Shown piece by piece: positions 1-8,886 of a DNA stretch of 64,000 nt. The notes under the pieces were generated by a model. The model ran no database searches, was not told the origin of the DNA, and saw only the letters and a list, made by a program, of their open reading frames with translations. The first letter of the stretch is position 1. Each line of letters begins with the position of its first letter. The translations under genes and the position numbers were made by a program. This DNA is from Streptomyces griseoloalbus (GTDB lineage Bacteria; Actinomycetota; Actinomycetes; Streptomycetales; Streptomycetaceae). The stretch spans positions 62,001-126,000 of the forward strand of contig BMUD01000010.1 of assembly GCA_014650015.1 (NCBI GenBank), read 5' to 3'.

Positions 1-39
1 CCCTGCCGACCCCCGCGACAGAAGCGTAGGAGTACTGCC

Positions 40-2097
40 TTGGCACGCAACACACGCAGACGCCCAAGAGGTCCACAGCGCGCGACCTTTGCCGCGGTCG
101 CGCTGATCCTGGGCGGAGGGGGGCTGATGGCGGCCAATGTCTACGCTTCCGCGACGGTGGACGACGCCCCCGTCGAGGGAACGGGTCAGGCGCGGGTGCT
201 GGGCGGTGCCACCATCGACTGCCCGGATGTGGCGACCAGCCTCACGGCGGTCCCCGAGCAGGCGCGACCCGAGGTCGACAAGGAACTCGCCGCCCTGGAC
301 GAGCAGATCGCCCAGGCCTACCAACGCCTCGGGGAATCGGCCGGGGCCGTACGGCAGGACGCCGGCTTCGCGGACGACGAAATCGTCGGTCCTCTCGAGG
401 AGGAGCGGTCCGCGACCCTCGAGCGCATCGCCGCCGCCATCGACAAGGTGGGAGACCGCCCCGCGGGCCTCGACGAACTCGCCGCCTGCGCCGTGCGCGA
501 CTCCGGCAACGCGTCCGGCCGGCCGACCGGCGGTCAGGACGATGGTGGCCAGGACGGCGGCGGTCAGGACGGCGGCGGTCAGGACGGTGGCGGCGGCCAG
601 AAGGGTGAGCAGGGCCAGGGCGGCAACGGGGGCCAGGCCGGCAACGGTCCCGTCGCCGCGGACTACGCGGACATCGAAAGCGTGCGGCCCGACGTCGTCG
701 AGCCGAAGGTGACGAAGGGCGCCTCGCGCGGAACCTTCACCAGCAGTTGCGGAGTCAACGAGAACGGCCTGTTCAACTCCGACAACGTGATCGCCGCCCC
801 CGGCGTCAGCAACGGCGCCCACCACTTCCACGACTACATCGGCAACCAGTCCACCAACGCCTTCTCCAGCGACGAGGAACTGGCCAAGGCGGACACGAGC
901 TGTGAGGACCGGGGAGACAGGTCGTCGTACTACTGGCCCGTCCTGCGGCTGCAGAACGGAACCCAGGAACAGGACGCCAACTCCCCGGGCGGCGGCATCG
1001 AGGGCAACGCCGGTGAGATCGTCACGCCCAAGGAGGTCACGCTGACCTTCGTGGGCAACCCGCGCGGCGAGGTCACCGCCATGCCGCGGCTGCTGCGCAT
1101 CATCACCGGCGACGCCAAGTCCTTCGTCAACGGCCCCGCCAACGCCAACGCCTCCTGGAGCTGCACCGGTTTCGAGGACCGGCAGCTGAAGGACAAGTAC
1201 CCGCTGTGCCCGCAGGGCAGTGACGTCGTCCGCACGTTCGACTTCCAGAGCTGCTGGGACGGCCGCAACATCGACAGTGCCAACCACCGTACGCACATGG
1301 CGTTCGCGGACGCCGACGGCACCTGCCCGTCCGGCTTCCGCCCCGTGCCGCAACTGGTCCAGCGCATCGTCTACGACGTCGACGCGCCGAGCCTGGACGA
1401 CGGCGGGCGGACGACACCGCTGTTCGCGGTGGATTCCTTCCCGGAGCAGCTGCACAAGCCGGTCACGGACCACGGCGACTTCATCAACGTCTTCGACGAG
1501 GACCTGATGCAGGAGATGGTCGACTGCATCAACAGTGGCCGCACCTGCGGCGTGGGTGCCGGCGGCGGCGAGGAGCCGGGCGGCGGGGAGCCGCAGGAGC
1601 CGCAGGAGCCCCAGGAACCCACGCCCTCTCCCGGTGCCCCGGACGAGGGCGGCAACGGTGACGGCGGCGAGCAGCCCGGTGACGGTGCGGAGGGACCCGG
1701 TGACGCGGAGCAGGAGAACCCGTCGGAGCCCCCGGCCGACGCGCCGGGCACCGAGGAGCCGGGCACCGAGGAGCCGGTGGACGAGGGCGCCACGCCCGAG
1801 GGCGGCGAGCAGCCCGAGGTCTACGCCTCGCCCTCGGCCGAGGACGACACGGGCGCGGGCGGCCGGACCGGGAGCAACGACGCCGACGAGGGCGAGGACG
1901 GCGACGAGGCGGCCCAGGAGACGCCCGGCGCCGGCACGCCGGCCAGTGGCGGCGACGCCTCGGCCGTGGACGGGACCGAGCCGCAGGCCGTGACGGGCGG
2001 GCTGGCCGAGACCGGCACCCAGCTCTGGCCCGCCGCGGCGGGCGCGGTCCTGGTCATCGCCGGTTTCGTCGTACTGCGCCGCGTGCGGCGCACGTGA
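40..2097 (+). CDS. Secreted, sortase-anchored DUF1996 protein
   Basis: This is a 685-residue exported protein. The start is a TTG at 40, preceded by the ribosome site GTAGGAG at 26-33. The first 37 residues are an arginine-rich stretch followed by a hydrophobic core, so they read as a signal peptide. A Gly/Asp/Gln pentapeptide repeat occupies roughly residues 165-205. The central region, about 215-480, matches DUF1996, with the His-rich GAHHFHD segment and several cysteines. A long Pro/Glu/Gly-rich spacer follows. The C-terminus has the LAETG sorting motif, a hydrophobic segment and an RRVRR tail, which is the class E sortase substrate pattern of Streptomyces. DUF1996 has no firm biochemical role. 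The protein is expected to be covalently linked to the cell wall. A strong hairpin follows the gene. Confidence 0.9.
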   Translation: MARNTRRRPRGPQRATFAAVALILGGGGLMAANVYASATVDDAPVEGTGQARVLGGATIDCPDVATSLTAVPEQARPEVDKELAALDEQIAQAYQRLGESAGAVRQDAGFADDEIVGPLEEERSATLERIAAAIDKVGDRPAGLDELAACAVRDSGNASGRPTGGQDDGGQDGGGQDGGGQDGGGGQKGEQGQGGNGGQAGNGPVAADYADIESVRPDVVEPKVTKGASRGTFTSSCGVNENGLFNSDNVIAAPGVSNGAHHFHDYIGNQSTNAFSSDEELAKADTSCEDRGDRSSYYWPVLRLQNGTQEQDANSPGGGIEGNAGEIVTPKEVTLTFVGNPRGEVTAMPRLLRIITGDAKSFVNGPANANASWSCTGFEDRQLKDKYPLCPQGSDVVRTFDFQSCWDGRNIDSANHRTHMAFADADGTCPSGFRPVPQLVQRIVYDVDAPSLDDGGRTTPLFAVDSFPEQLHKPVTDHGDFINVFDEDLMQEMVDCINSGRTCGVGAGGGEEPGGGEPQEPQEPQEPTPSPGAPDEGGNGDGGEQPGDGAEGPGDAEQENPSEPPADAPGTEEPGTEEPVDEGATPEGGEQPEVYASPSAEDDTGAGGRTGSNDADEGEDGDEAAQETPGAGTPASGGDASAVDGTEPQAVTGGLAETGTQLWPAAAGAVLVIAGFVVLRRVRRT
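541..585 (+). repeat. 15-bp tandem repeat encoding GGGQD
   Basis: The 15-base unit GGCGGCGGTCAGGAC occurs exactly twice (556-570 and 571-585), and a diverged copy precedes it (541-555). The repeats lie in frame in the DUF1996 protein and encode a flexible Gly-rich linker. They may vary in copy number between strains. Confidence 0.75.
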
Positions 2098-2397
2098 CCT
2101 GATCCCTTCCCCTGCCACGCGCTCGGTCGGACGGCGGCGGAACCCCCGGGTCCCGCCGCCGTCCTCCGTTTCCCCGGACCGACCGGCCGTCACGGCACGT
2201 CCGCCCCCGGCTCCGTCCCTCCTCCGCCCCGGCCCGGTGCCGAGGACGCGGGCCGCCGCCGCCCCGGCAGGGGGCGGGGGCGGGGGTCGGGGCGGCGCGG
2301 TCGTACGGCCCGGCCCAGGGCGCCGGCCCGACGCCGGGCAGCACGGCGGTCCGCTTCGGGGTCCACTTCGCCCCCGTCGTCGTGGACCGATCGCGCG
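2098..2397. other. Convergent intergenic region
   Basis: This 300-base stretch separates the convergent DUF1996 gene and a minus-strand lipoprotein gene. Apart from the hairpin at 2129-2164 it is GC-rich sequence in which I see no credible coding frame, promoter or RNA. Confidence 0.6.
2129..2164 (+). terminator. Hairpin terminator after the DUF1996 gene
   Basis: GGACGGCGGCGG (2129-2140) pairs perfectly with CCGCCGCCGTCC (2153-2164) around a 12-base loop, 31 bases after the stop codon. There is no U-tract, as is usual in Streptomyces. Confidence 0.75.
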
Positions 2398-3330
2398 TCA
2401 GGGCGACGACGGCGGCCTGTCCTGCGGTTCCTCCTCCCGCTTCTTCCACGGGCCGATCCCGAGCTTCCCCGTCGTCCCGAGATCGAGTTCCGGGACGACC
2501 GTCACCCAGTCCGCGCCGGACTTCGCCCGCACCCGCACGTAGGGCGCGTTGACGGGCGTGCCCGCCTGCACGGTGTTGCGCCACACCAGGCCCGCCCAGG
2601 CGCCCTCGCCCGGCTCGAGCACGAGCGGCAGGGCGGGACCGTCCGCTCCCGTACCGCCGGCGACGGAACCGCCGTCGTGCAGGATCCGCACGCCGTCCAC
2701 CGGCTCGTGCCCCTCGTCGAGGAGCTGGACGTCGGGGTAGCCGTGCAGCGAGTAGGGCCGGGTGCCGCAGTTCTCCAGATGTACCGAGACGACCCGCAGG
2801 CCCATGGCGGCATCGCCGTCGTCGGCGTACACCCGCAGGCCGGAGGCCGGGCAGGGACCCGTCGTGGACGGTGCCTCGTCCGCCGGGACGCTGCGCACCT
2901 TGGCGATCCGTACCCGGCTCACGTTCTGTGGGCCCGCCATCGACTCGCCCAGCTCGATCCTGCCGGAGACGGTCCGGCCGGGCTCGACGCCCGCGACGGT
3001 CCGCTCGGTGTTGTCCAGCACGGCCCCCGCGTCGGACAGGAGGTCGAACGTGACCGTGTAGGTGTGGGGTTCGGACCCCGTGTGGGTGACCTCGAACAGG
3101 GCGCAGCCCCGGCTTCCGCCGCCGTAGCCGGTGATCCGCACCGCCTCGCGCTCCTGTTCGGCGGCCTTCCCGGGCAGGGACGGGTGCGGTGCGTGGGAGG
3201 GCTGTCCATCGCAGGACGCACCGGACGGCGGAGGCTGGGCGCTCGGCCCGTCAGCCTGCTCGGTTTCGCACGCGGTCAGGAGCAGGACGCCGGTGAGGGC
3301 GGCGGGGAGGGAGAGGAAAGTGCTGCGCAT
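2398..3330 (-). CDS. Lipoprotein with DUF4232-like domain
   Basis: A 310-residue secreted lipoprotein. The N-terminus is a short signal peptide ending in the lipobox LLTAC, so the mature protein should be lipid-anchored through that cysteine. Residues about 25-150 form one beta-rich region with extracellular cysteines. The second half (from about 155) reads like a DUF4232 domain: the pattern CPASGLRV, then VHLENCGTRPYSLHGYPDVQLL and a WRNTV segment. DUF4232 is widespread in actinobacterial lipoproteins and has no known activity. The gene stands alone and is divergent from the small gene at 3466. The 3' end faces the DUF1996 gene. Confidence 0.8.
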   Translation of the reverse strand: MRSTFLSLPAALTGVLLLTACETEQADGPSAQPPPSGASCDGQPSHAPHPSLPGKAAEQEREAVRITGYGGGSRGCALFEVTHTGSEPHTYTVTFDLLSDAGAVLDNTERTVAGVEPGRTVSGRIELGESMAGPQNVSRVRIAKVRSVPADEAPSTTGPCPASGLRVYADDGDAAMGLRVVSVHLENCGTRPYSLHGYPDVQLLDEGHEPVDGVRILHDGGSVAGGTGADGPALPLVLEPGEGAWAGLVWRNTVQAGTPVNAPYVRVRAKSGADWVTVVPELDLGTTGKLGIGPWKKREEEPQDRPPSSP

Positions 3331-3338
3331 GTGAGGAG

Positions 3339-3383
3339 TTGATCAGTACCGGCCGCCAGTGGCTATGACGGAAGCCATGCTTC
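3339..3383. promoter_or_regulatory. Divergent intergenic region with possible promoter and inverted repeat
   Basis: Between two divergent genes there is a loose plus-strand promoter candidate, TTGATC (3339-3344) and TATGAC (3364-3369) with a 19-base spacer, and a short inverted repeat GAAGC-CAT-GCTTC at 3371-3383. Both are weak matches, offered as pointers only. Confidence 0.3.
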
Positions 3384-3465
3384 CGGCCACCGGTGTGTGA
3401 CACTGGCGCGGAGGCCGCGGTGTTGCCCGAGGGGGAGCGTCGGCCGGCCGTAGAGGGGAGTTGCC

Positions 3466-3657
3466 GTGGACAAGGGGACGGTGCGCGCGCACGAGGACAC
3501 GGATGCGGCGGCGGCGACCGCACGCCACGCCCGCTTCGGACGTCTCCCGGAGCCGGTCCGGCCGGAGGACATGGTCGAGGAACAGCCGGCCGTCGCGCCG
3601 GACCCGGCCCGGAACGCCTACGACCCCGACGAGTGGCTGGTGCGCTACTGCCTGTGA
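3466..3657 (+). CDS. Small hypothetical protein, 63 aa
   Basis: A small acidic protein starting at GTG 3466, five bases after the strong ribosome site GAGGGGAG (3453-3460). It has an internal LPEPVRPEDMVEE segment and ends in DEWLVRYCL. It has no membrane segment or signal peptide. The good ribosome site and Streptomyces-like codon use argue that it is translated. I do not recognise a functional family. It lies between a divergent lipoprotein gene and a convergent SpoIIE phosphatase gene, so no operon partner helps. Confidence 0.6.
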   Translation: MDKGTVRAHEDTDAAAATARHARFGRLPEPVRPEDMVEEQPAVAPDPARNAYDPDEWLVRYCL

Positions 3658-3690
3658 GACCGCCCGGGGTCGGCCGGTGCGACGCGGATC

Positions 3691-6318
3691 TCAGCGTGCG
3701 CCGGCGCAGTCGTACGCCGTCAGCAGCAGCGCCACGTCGTCCGGCCGGTCCTCCGTCCGGCGGGCGGTCCTGATCAGCTGGTCGGCGAGCCGCTCGACCG
3801 AGTCGGTGCGCTCGCGGGCCAGACAGTCGCGGATGGCCTCGATGCCCGTCTCTATGTCGCTGCCGGGCGTCTCGACGAGCCCGTCCGTGTAGAGCGCCAA
3901 GACGCTGCCGGGGGCCAGCGTGAGTGTCGTGACGGGGTAGACGGCGTCCGGCTGCACACCGAGCAGCACGCCACCGGGCAGGTTGAGGCTCTCGGTGCGT
4001 CCGTCGGGGTGGCGCAGCAGGGGCGGGGGATGACCGGCCCGGACGGCCAGGGCGCGGCCGGTTCCCGGATCGAGCTCGATGTAGCAGCAGGTGGCGAAGA
4101 CGTCGGTCTCCAGCTCGGTCAGCAGCTGGTTCGTATGGGTGATGACCTCCTGCGGTGGCCGGCCGCTGGCGGCGAAGGCGTGCACCGCGCTGCGCAGCTG
4201 CCCCATGACCGCCGCGGCGCCGACGCTGTGCCCCTCCACGTCACCGATGACCAGCGCCACCCCCCGCCCCGTCCTGATCACGTCGTACCAGTCGCCCCCG
4301 ATGGCCATGCCCTGCGTGCCGGGCAGATAGCGGCCGGTGGTCACCATCCTGTCGATGGCGGGCAGCCGGTGCGGCAGCAGGCCCTCCTGCAGCCCGCGCG
4401 CCACGGCCGACTCCGCGTCGTAGAGCCGGGCCCGCTCCATCGCCTGCGCGGTGAGCCCGCCCAGCGCGGTCAGCGCACTGCGCTCCTCCGGAGTGAACCG
4501 GTGCGGGGTGCTCCAGCCGAGGATGCAGGAGCCGACCGGACGGCCGGAGGCGATCAACGGCAGGAACGACCAGGCGTTCATCGGGTCCAGCGTGAGCCCG
4601 GGATAGGCGTCGACCAGCGCTTCGGGCGACTCGAAGAACAGCGGCAGCCGGGTGGTCAGGGCGTGCACGCCGGGCAGGTCGGCGTCGAGCGGGACCCCTT
4701 CGAAACGGTCGAGGAAATGCTCCGGGTAGCCGGACTCCCAGATCAGGTACATCCGCCCGTCGCGGATCGTGTACAGGGCGATCTCCTGCGCGCCGAACCC
4801 GGGCAGCACCTGTTCGGCGACGGCCCGGCACACATCCCTGACGGTGACCGCCTCGGTCAGCACGCTGGCCATCTGCACCACGCGGTAGAGGGCCCCCGCG
4901 CGGGCCGTTCCGACCAGCTCCGACGGCGGCGCCGCGGTGGCCCCGCCGACCGGCGACAGATTCCGGCCCTGCTCCGTCCTGGCGGGAGCGTTGGTGCGGA
5001 ACACGCGCACGGTCAGCCCGTGCACCCCCGGATACAGCACGAACCCCAGCCAGACGCCCTCCGGGTCGTCAACCAGATACGACACCGGCTCCTGCGACAG
5101 CATCGCCGCCCGGTAGCGGTCCTCGTACGCCGGATCGCGCAGCCAGGTGAGCACCTCCCACGGATAGTGGCCGAGCATGTGTTCCAGGTCGCACCCCAGC
5201 AGTTCCTGGCAGCGGCGGTTGGCGTAGACGATCCTTCCGTCCTGGTCCAGGGAGAACAGTCCGTCGGGCAGCCGCTCGGCGGCCTCCGCCGCGGTGACGC
5301 CACCGGCCGCGTCGACGACGGCGCCCACCAGGAGCCGGGTGGCCCCTTCCGCCCGTACGACATGTCCCCACAGCTCGACCGGCCGGTAGCGGGTGTGCCC
5401 GTCTTCCTCGATCTCGTCCAGCACCCTGAAGTGCCGCCCCCTGACCTGTCCGGTGTCCGCCGCCTCCCGTCGGCTCGCCCGCAGTTCGTACAGGTCGTCG
5501 GGGGACACCCGGTCCTCGACCTCCGCCATGGTGCCGCCGAACTCGTCCCGGGTGACACCCAGCAGGGACAGCGCGTCGTCGTCCCCGGACCACCGGTCGC
5601 CGTCCAGGTCCCACTCGATCATGCCGACCGACACGGTCCGGGCGGGCGGAGTGGGCAGCCGCACGCTCACCGGCTGGTCGTCGTAGTCGATCGCGTACGC
5701 GACGGCGTCCGGGTCCGTCCGTCCGGGCACCTGCCGGGCGAACGCGGTGAGGCTTTCCTCCATGTCCCGCACGGCGCCGTGCAGCACCGCCCGTACCGTC
5801 TGCTCGCTCACCGGCTCCCGGTTGGCCGAACGCAGGACGGTCAGGACTCCCACGCATGCGCCACCAACCCGCACGGGGTGGTAGGCGGAGGCGAACGAGT
5901 ACGGCAACGCGGCGGTGAACTGCGGGAAGCGCAGCATCGTCGCCGCCTCGTTCGGCAGCCACAGGCTCTCGCCGCTGCGATACGCCTCGGACATCGGCAG
6001 CGCACCGCCCACGGGCACCCGCCACCAGGACCTCAGCAGCGACCGCGGAACACCGCACACCATGCAGAGCACCAGCGAGCGCCGGTCACGCGAACGCAGA
6101 TACACCAGTCCGCCGTAGCCCTGGATGTCCCGCACCGCCGCCACCGCGGACTCCGCGAGCGCGTCCTCGATCCGCGCCGCCCCGTCCCCGCCGCGGTGCT
6201 CCGTCGCGCCCCGGTCCTCCTCCGCACCCCCGCCGAGCACGACTGCCGGCCGCTCCCCGCGCGGTGCGGCGGCTGCATCATCCATGGCGCGCCCTCCCGG
6301 TGCGGACGCATGGGACAT
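3691..6318 (-). CDS. Multi-sensor SpoIIE-family protein phosphatase (PAS-PAS-GAF-PP2C)
   Basis: A cytoplasmic serine phosphatase of about 875 residues. Such proteins dephosphorylate anti-anti-sigma factors in partner-switching stress pathways. After an N-terminal GAF-like sensor region come two PAS-like modules (about residues 230-340 and 345-450), a GAF domain (about 475-620) and a C-terminal SpoIIE/PP2C domain (about 630-875). The PP2C domain keeps the metal-binding aspartates in GGDWYDV, IGDVEGHS, LYTDGLVET and RPDDVALLL. I chose the ATG at 6318, with GGGGAG seven bases upstream. A second start at 6285 has an equally good GGGAGG. A longer frame to 6504 would run through the divergent gene at 6447 and is unlikely. 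No kinase domain is present. The RsbW-like ATPase at 30202 is a conceivable but unlinked partner. Confidence 0.88.
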   Translation of the reverse strand: MSHASAPGGRAMDDAAAAPRGERPAVVLGGGAEEDRGATEHRGGDGAARIEDALAESAVAAVRDIQGYGGLVYLRSRDRRSLVLCMVCGVPRSLLRSWWRVPVGGALPMSEAYRSGESLWLPNEAATMLRFPQFTAALPYSFASAYHPVRVGGACVGVLTVLRSANREPVSEQTVRAVLHGAVRDMEESLTAFARQVPGRTDPDAVAYAIDYDDQPVSVRLPTPPARTVSVGMIEWDLDGDRWSGDDDALSLLGVTRDEFGGTMAEVEDRVSPDDLYELRASRREAADTGQVRGRHFRVLDEIEEDGHTRYRPVELWGHVVRAEGATRLLVGAVVDAAGGVTAAEAAERLPDGLFSLDQDGRIVYANRRCQELLGCDLEHMLGHYPWEVLTWLRDPAYEDRYRAAMLSQEPVSYLVDDPEGVWLGFVLYPGVHGLTVRVFRTNAPARTEQGRNLSPVGGATAAPPSELVGTARAGALYRVVQMASVLTEAVTVRDVCRAVAEQVLPGFGAQEIALYTIRDGRMYLIWESGYPEHFLDRFEGVPLDADLPGVHALTTRLPLFFESPEALVDAYPGLTLDPMNAWSFLPLIASGRPVGSCILGWSTPHRFTPEERSALTALGGLTAQAMERARLYDAESAVARGLQEGLLPHRLPAIDRMVTTGRYLPGTQGMAIGGDWYDVIRTGRGVALVIGDVEGHSVGAAAVMGQLRSAVHAFAASGRPPQEVITHTNQLLTELETDVFATCCYIELDPGTGRALAVRAGHPPPLLRHPDGRTESLNLPGGVLLGVQPDAVYPVTTLTLAPGSVLALYTDGLVETPGSDIETGIEAIRDCLARERTDSVERLADQLIRTARRTEDRPDDVALLLTAYDCAGAR

Positions 6319-6446
6319 TCGTTCGCTCCCCACCAGGATGTGCCATGCCGGGCGGTCCGGCGACCGGCCGGACCACAGCCGCAACCTTCGGGGCATCCCG
6401 ATCGTCTCACCTGATATCAGAAGGATGTGAGCCCAGGGGGCCGAAA

Positions 6447-7028
6447 ATGCTTGAAACAAGGACAATCTGTGTGACTCTGGCGCTCGTGGGCACCGCGCTG
6501 GCAACGGCGGCGGTCCCGGCCGTCGCCACCCCGACGGCGGCCGTCCGGACCACGGCCTGCCCGACCGGCTGGGGCGGCCTCGCCAAGTCCGACGCCGACA
6601 CCACGACCACCCCGGTACGGAACATCAGGACCGGCCGGCACGCCTGCTACGACCGGATGGTCGTCGACCTGCCCGGCACCGCGCGCGGTGGCCTCGGCTA
6701 CACCGTCCGGTACGTCGACCGCCTCCACCAGGACGGATCGGGCCGGCACATCCCCCTCGCCGGCGGCGCCGTCCTCGAGGTGCGGGTGGCCGCACCCTCG
6801 TACGACCCCGCGAACGGCGAGCCCGCCTACCCGGCGCGCGCCGGACGCCCGCTGCCGGGCGTCGACCTCACCGGGTACCGCACCTTCCGGGACACACGGT
6901 TCGCCGGCAGCTTCGAGGGCGAGACCCAGGTCGGCCTCGGCGTACGCGCACGACTGCCGTTCCGCGTCCTGCAAGTACAGGACCACATCGTGATCGACGT
7001 CGCGCACACCTGGACGGGCGGGCGCTGA
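6447..7028 (+). CDS. Secreted AMIN-like domain protein
   Basis: A 193-residue exported protein. It starts at ATG 6447, eight bases after a GGGGG ribosome site. A signal peptide covers about residues 1-28 (hydrophobic core, then AVAT). The mature part begins near TACPTGWGGLAKSD and contains RTGRHACYDRMVVDL and VRYVD. This matches my recollection of the AMIN-like domain found in Streptomyces secreted and lipoproteins. Two cysteines could form a disulphide. AMIN-type domains are thought to bind peptidoglycan or other envelope polymers; for this branch that is inference. The gene is divergent from the phosphatase and convergent with the ANTAR gene 31 bases away. Confidence 0.72.
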   Translation: MLETRTICVTLALVGTALATAAVPAVATPTAAVRTTACPTGWGGLAKSDADTTTTPVRNIRTGRHACYDRMVVDLPGTARGGLGYTVRYVDRLHQDGSGRHIPLAGGAVLEVRVAAPSYDPANGEPAYPARAGRPLPGVDLTGYRTFRDTRFAGSFEGETQVGLGVRARLPFRVLQVQDHIVIDVAHTWTGGR

Positions 7029-7059
7029 GCACCTCCCGGAGCGTCCGCCGCCGCACGGC

Positions 7060-7752
7060 TCACTGATCCACGGCGCCCGTCTCGCAGACCCGGCGCGCCA
7101 CCTCACGCAGTTTGGTGTTGGTGCGCTGGGACTGCGTGCGCAGGATCTCGAAGGCCTGGTCCTCGGTGATGTGGTGGCGGCCCATCAGGATGCCCATCGC
7201 CTCGCCGATCGTGTGCCGGGTGGCGAGGGCCTCCTGCAACTGGGAGTCGCTCAGGGCGCTGGAGAAGGCGACCGCCGCATGGGAGGCCAGCAGCCAGCCC
7301 GCCGTCTCGCTGTCCTCGGTGAACGCCCCGGGCTTGCGCGAGTACATGTTGAGGGCGCCCAGCTCCTCCTCGCGCGTGTACAGCAGGAACCCCATCATGC
7401 TGCCCACCCCGAGCTCCCGGCAGCGGGGCACGAAGGAGGTCCAGCGTTCGGGGTCCTCGGTGAAGTCGGGGATGCGGAAGACCCGTTCGGAGATCTCGGG
7501 CCGGGCCGCGTCGAAGCAGGGACCTTCGCGCAGACTCTCCTGGAGGCGGTCGCTGTCGGTCACGAGTTGTTCGGTGGGCGCCACCGAACTCACCCGGCCC
7601 CGGCGCAGGACGAGGATTCCGGAGGCGTCGCAGCCGTCGACGAGTTCCACCGCCGAACTCGTGATCTGCCCGAGCGTGGCGTCGAGGGTCTGTTCCGCCA
7701 GAAGATCACGGGCCATGGAAGCCATCTGCTGGGCGAAACCCCGCCAGTCCAC
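7060..7752 (-). CDS. GAF-ANTAR domain regulator
   Basis: A 230-residue predicted RNA-binding antitermination regulator. The GAF sensor spans about residues 15-160 (LVDGCDASGILVLRRG to LNMYSRKPGAF). The ANTAR domain is at about 165-225, with the usual HTIGEAMGILMGRHHITEDQAFEILR helix pair whose aromatic and alanine positions support antiterminator RNA binding. The start is the GTG at 7752, six bases after AGGGAGG. The open frame continues upstream to 7905 but has no comparable ribosome site. There is no receiver domain, so the input is presumably a ligand or redox signal to GAF. The target RNA is not obvious nearby. Confidence 0.85.
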   Translation of the reverse strand: MDWRGFAQQMASMARDLLAEQTLDATLGQITSSAVELVDGCDASGILVLRRGRVSSVAPTEQLVTDSDRLQESLREGPCFDAARPEISERVFRIPDFTEDPERWTSFVPRCRELGVGSMMGFLLYTREEELGALNMYSRKPGAFTEDSETAGWLLASHAAVAFSSALSDSQLQEALATRHTIGEAMGILMGRHHITEDQAFEILRTQSQRTNTKLREVARRVCETGAVDQ

Positions 7753-7922
7753 CGTCCGCCTCCCTGGGTTGCCGCAGTCAGCACACACCGCATGTACCCC
7801 ACGCGGATGTGCGGCACGCCGGTGAACGGTCCGAAGCCGGGCAGACGGCGTAAGTGATCTTCGGTGGTCCGCGTGACCCCGGGTGCACGTCCTGTCGGCC
7901 GCCACAGAGAGGAACCACCACG

Positions 7923-8666
7923 GTGACCATGCCCCAGCGCCGTACGCGTCCGATGCCCCGCGGGCGCCGCTTCGACCTGCGTGCGACGGCCATGTTCTTC
8001 GGCCTGCTCGCCACGGCCCTGATCATCGCCGGCTTCGCGGTGCGCGCGCTGGCCGGGGTGGCGCAGCGGCGCCCGGTATGGGCCGTCGTCCTGCTGTGCG
8101 TGGTCGCCGCGGCCCTTCTGGCCCACGGACGCAGACGGCGGCGGCTGTCCGCGGCGCGGATCGCCCGCCGGGCGGGCGAGGCCCTGGAGCAGGCCACCAC
8201 GGAGGCACTCGACGCCCTGGACACGCCTTCACCGGCACCGGCACCGCCGACGGCCCGCGCCATCGACTACGAGGCGCTGAACCCCGAGGAGTTCGAGGAG
8301 GCGATAGCGGCCCTGTGCGTACGCGACGGCTGCTCACAGGTGCAGGTCGTCGGCGGAGCCGGCGACCTGGGGGCCGACGTGGTGGCCCTGTCCCCCGAGG
8401 GCCGCCGCCTGGTCATCCAGTGCAAGCGCTACGGCGACGACAACAAGGTCGGCTCCCAGGATCTGCAACGCTTCGGCGGCACCTGTTTCGCCGTCCACGA
8501 GGCGGACGTGGCCCTCGTCGTCACCACCAGTGACTTCACCACGCCGGCCGCGGAGTACGCCGAGCAGTGCGGCATCGTGTGCGTCGACCGCGACGCCCTG
8601 CTCGCCTGGAGCGACGGCCGGGCACCGGAGCCCTGGGCGGCGGGCACCGTTGCCCCCGACTGCTAG
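7923..8666 (+). CDS. Membrane-anchored Mrr-type restriction endonuclease-like protein
   Basis: A 247-residue protein starting at GTG 7923, ten bases after GAGAGG. Two hydrophobic helices (about residues 20-43 and 55-70) form an N-terminal membrane hairpin, followed by a basic stretch and an Ala/Pro linker. The C-terminal domain (about 115-240) looks like the PD-(D/E)xK nuclease fold of Mrr: the acidic NPEEFEE helix, GDLGADVVAL supplying the active-site Asp, and VIQCKRY supplying the Q-x-K pair. Classical Mrr cuts modified DNA. Membrane-tethered versions are common in actinobacteria and have no clear function. No methylase or specificity gene accompanies it, so a standard restriction system is unlikely. 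Confidence 0.82.
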   Translation: MTMPQRRTRPMPRGRRFDLRATAMFFGLLATALIIAGFAVRALAGVAQRRPVWAVVLLCVVAAALLAHGRRRRRLSAARIARRAGEALEQATTEALDALDTPSPAPAPPTARAIDYEALNPEEFEEAIAALCVRDGCSQVQVVGGAGDLGADVVALSPEGRRLVIQCKRYGDDNKVGSQDLQRFGGTCFAVHEADVALVVTTSDFTTPAAEYAEQCGIVCVDRDALLAWSDGRAPEPWAAGTVAPDC

Positions 8667-8886
8667 CGGTGTCGTTCGGATCAGGCCGACTCCAGCCAAC
8701 GGCGCCTTGCGGTCGAGCCGAGCGGGGTCCGGTGTGTGCGGCTGCGAGGCGGAGGAGGCCGCCAGGGCGGAGCCCCGGCGACCGACGACGACGCGGCGGA
8801 CGCGCGTGCCGCGCCCCGCGACCCCGGCATGATCCGAGCGGCACCGCCTTGGACCGATTGTCAGTGGCGGATGCCACCCTGCCGGT

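Noticed and set aside
541-600. Short regular repeats that could suggest a CRISPR or satellite
   Set aside because: They are in-frame 15-base units encoding a Gly/Asp/Gln linker inside a gene. There are no spacers or cas genes.
4009-6414. A plus-strand open frame of about 800 codons opposite the SpoIIE phosphatase gene
   Set aside because: It is Arg/Gly/His/Pro low-complexity without a domain, and it mirrors a minus-strand gene with clear motifs. Long antisense frames are normal at this GC content.
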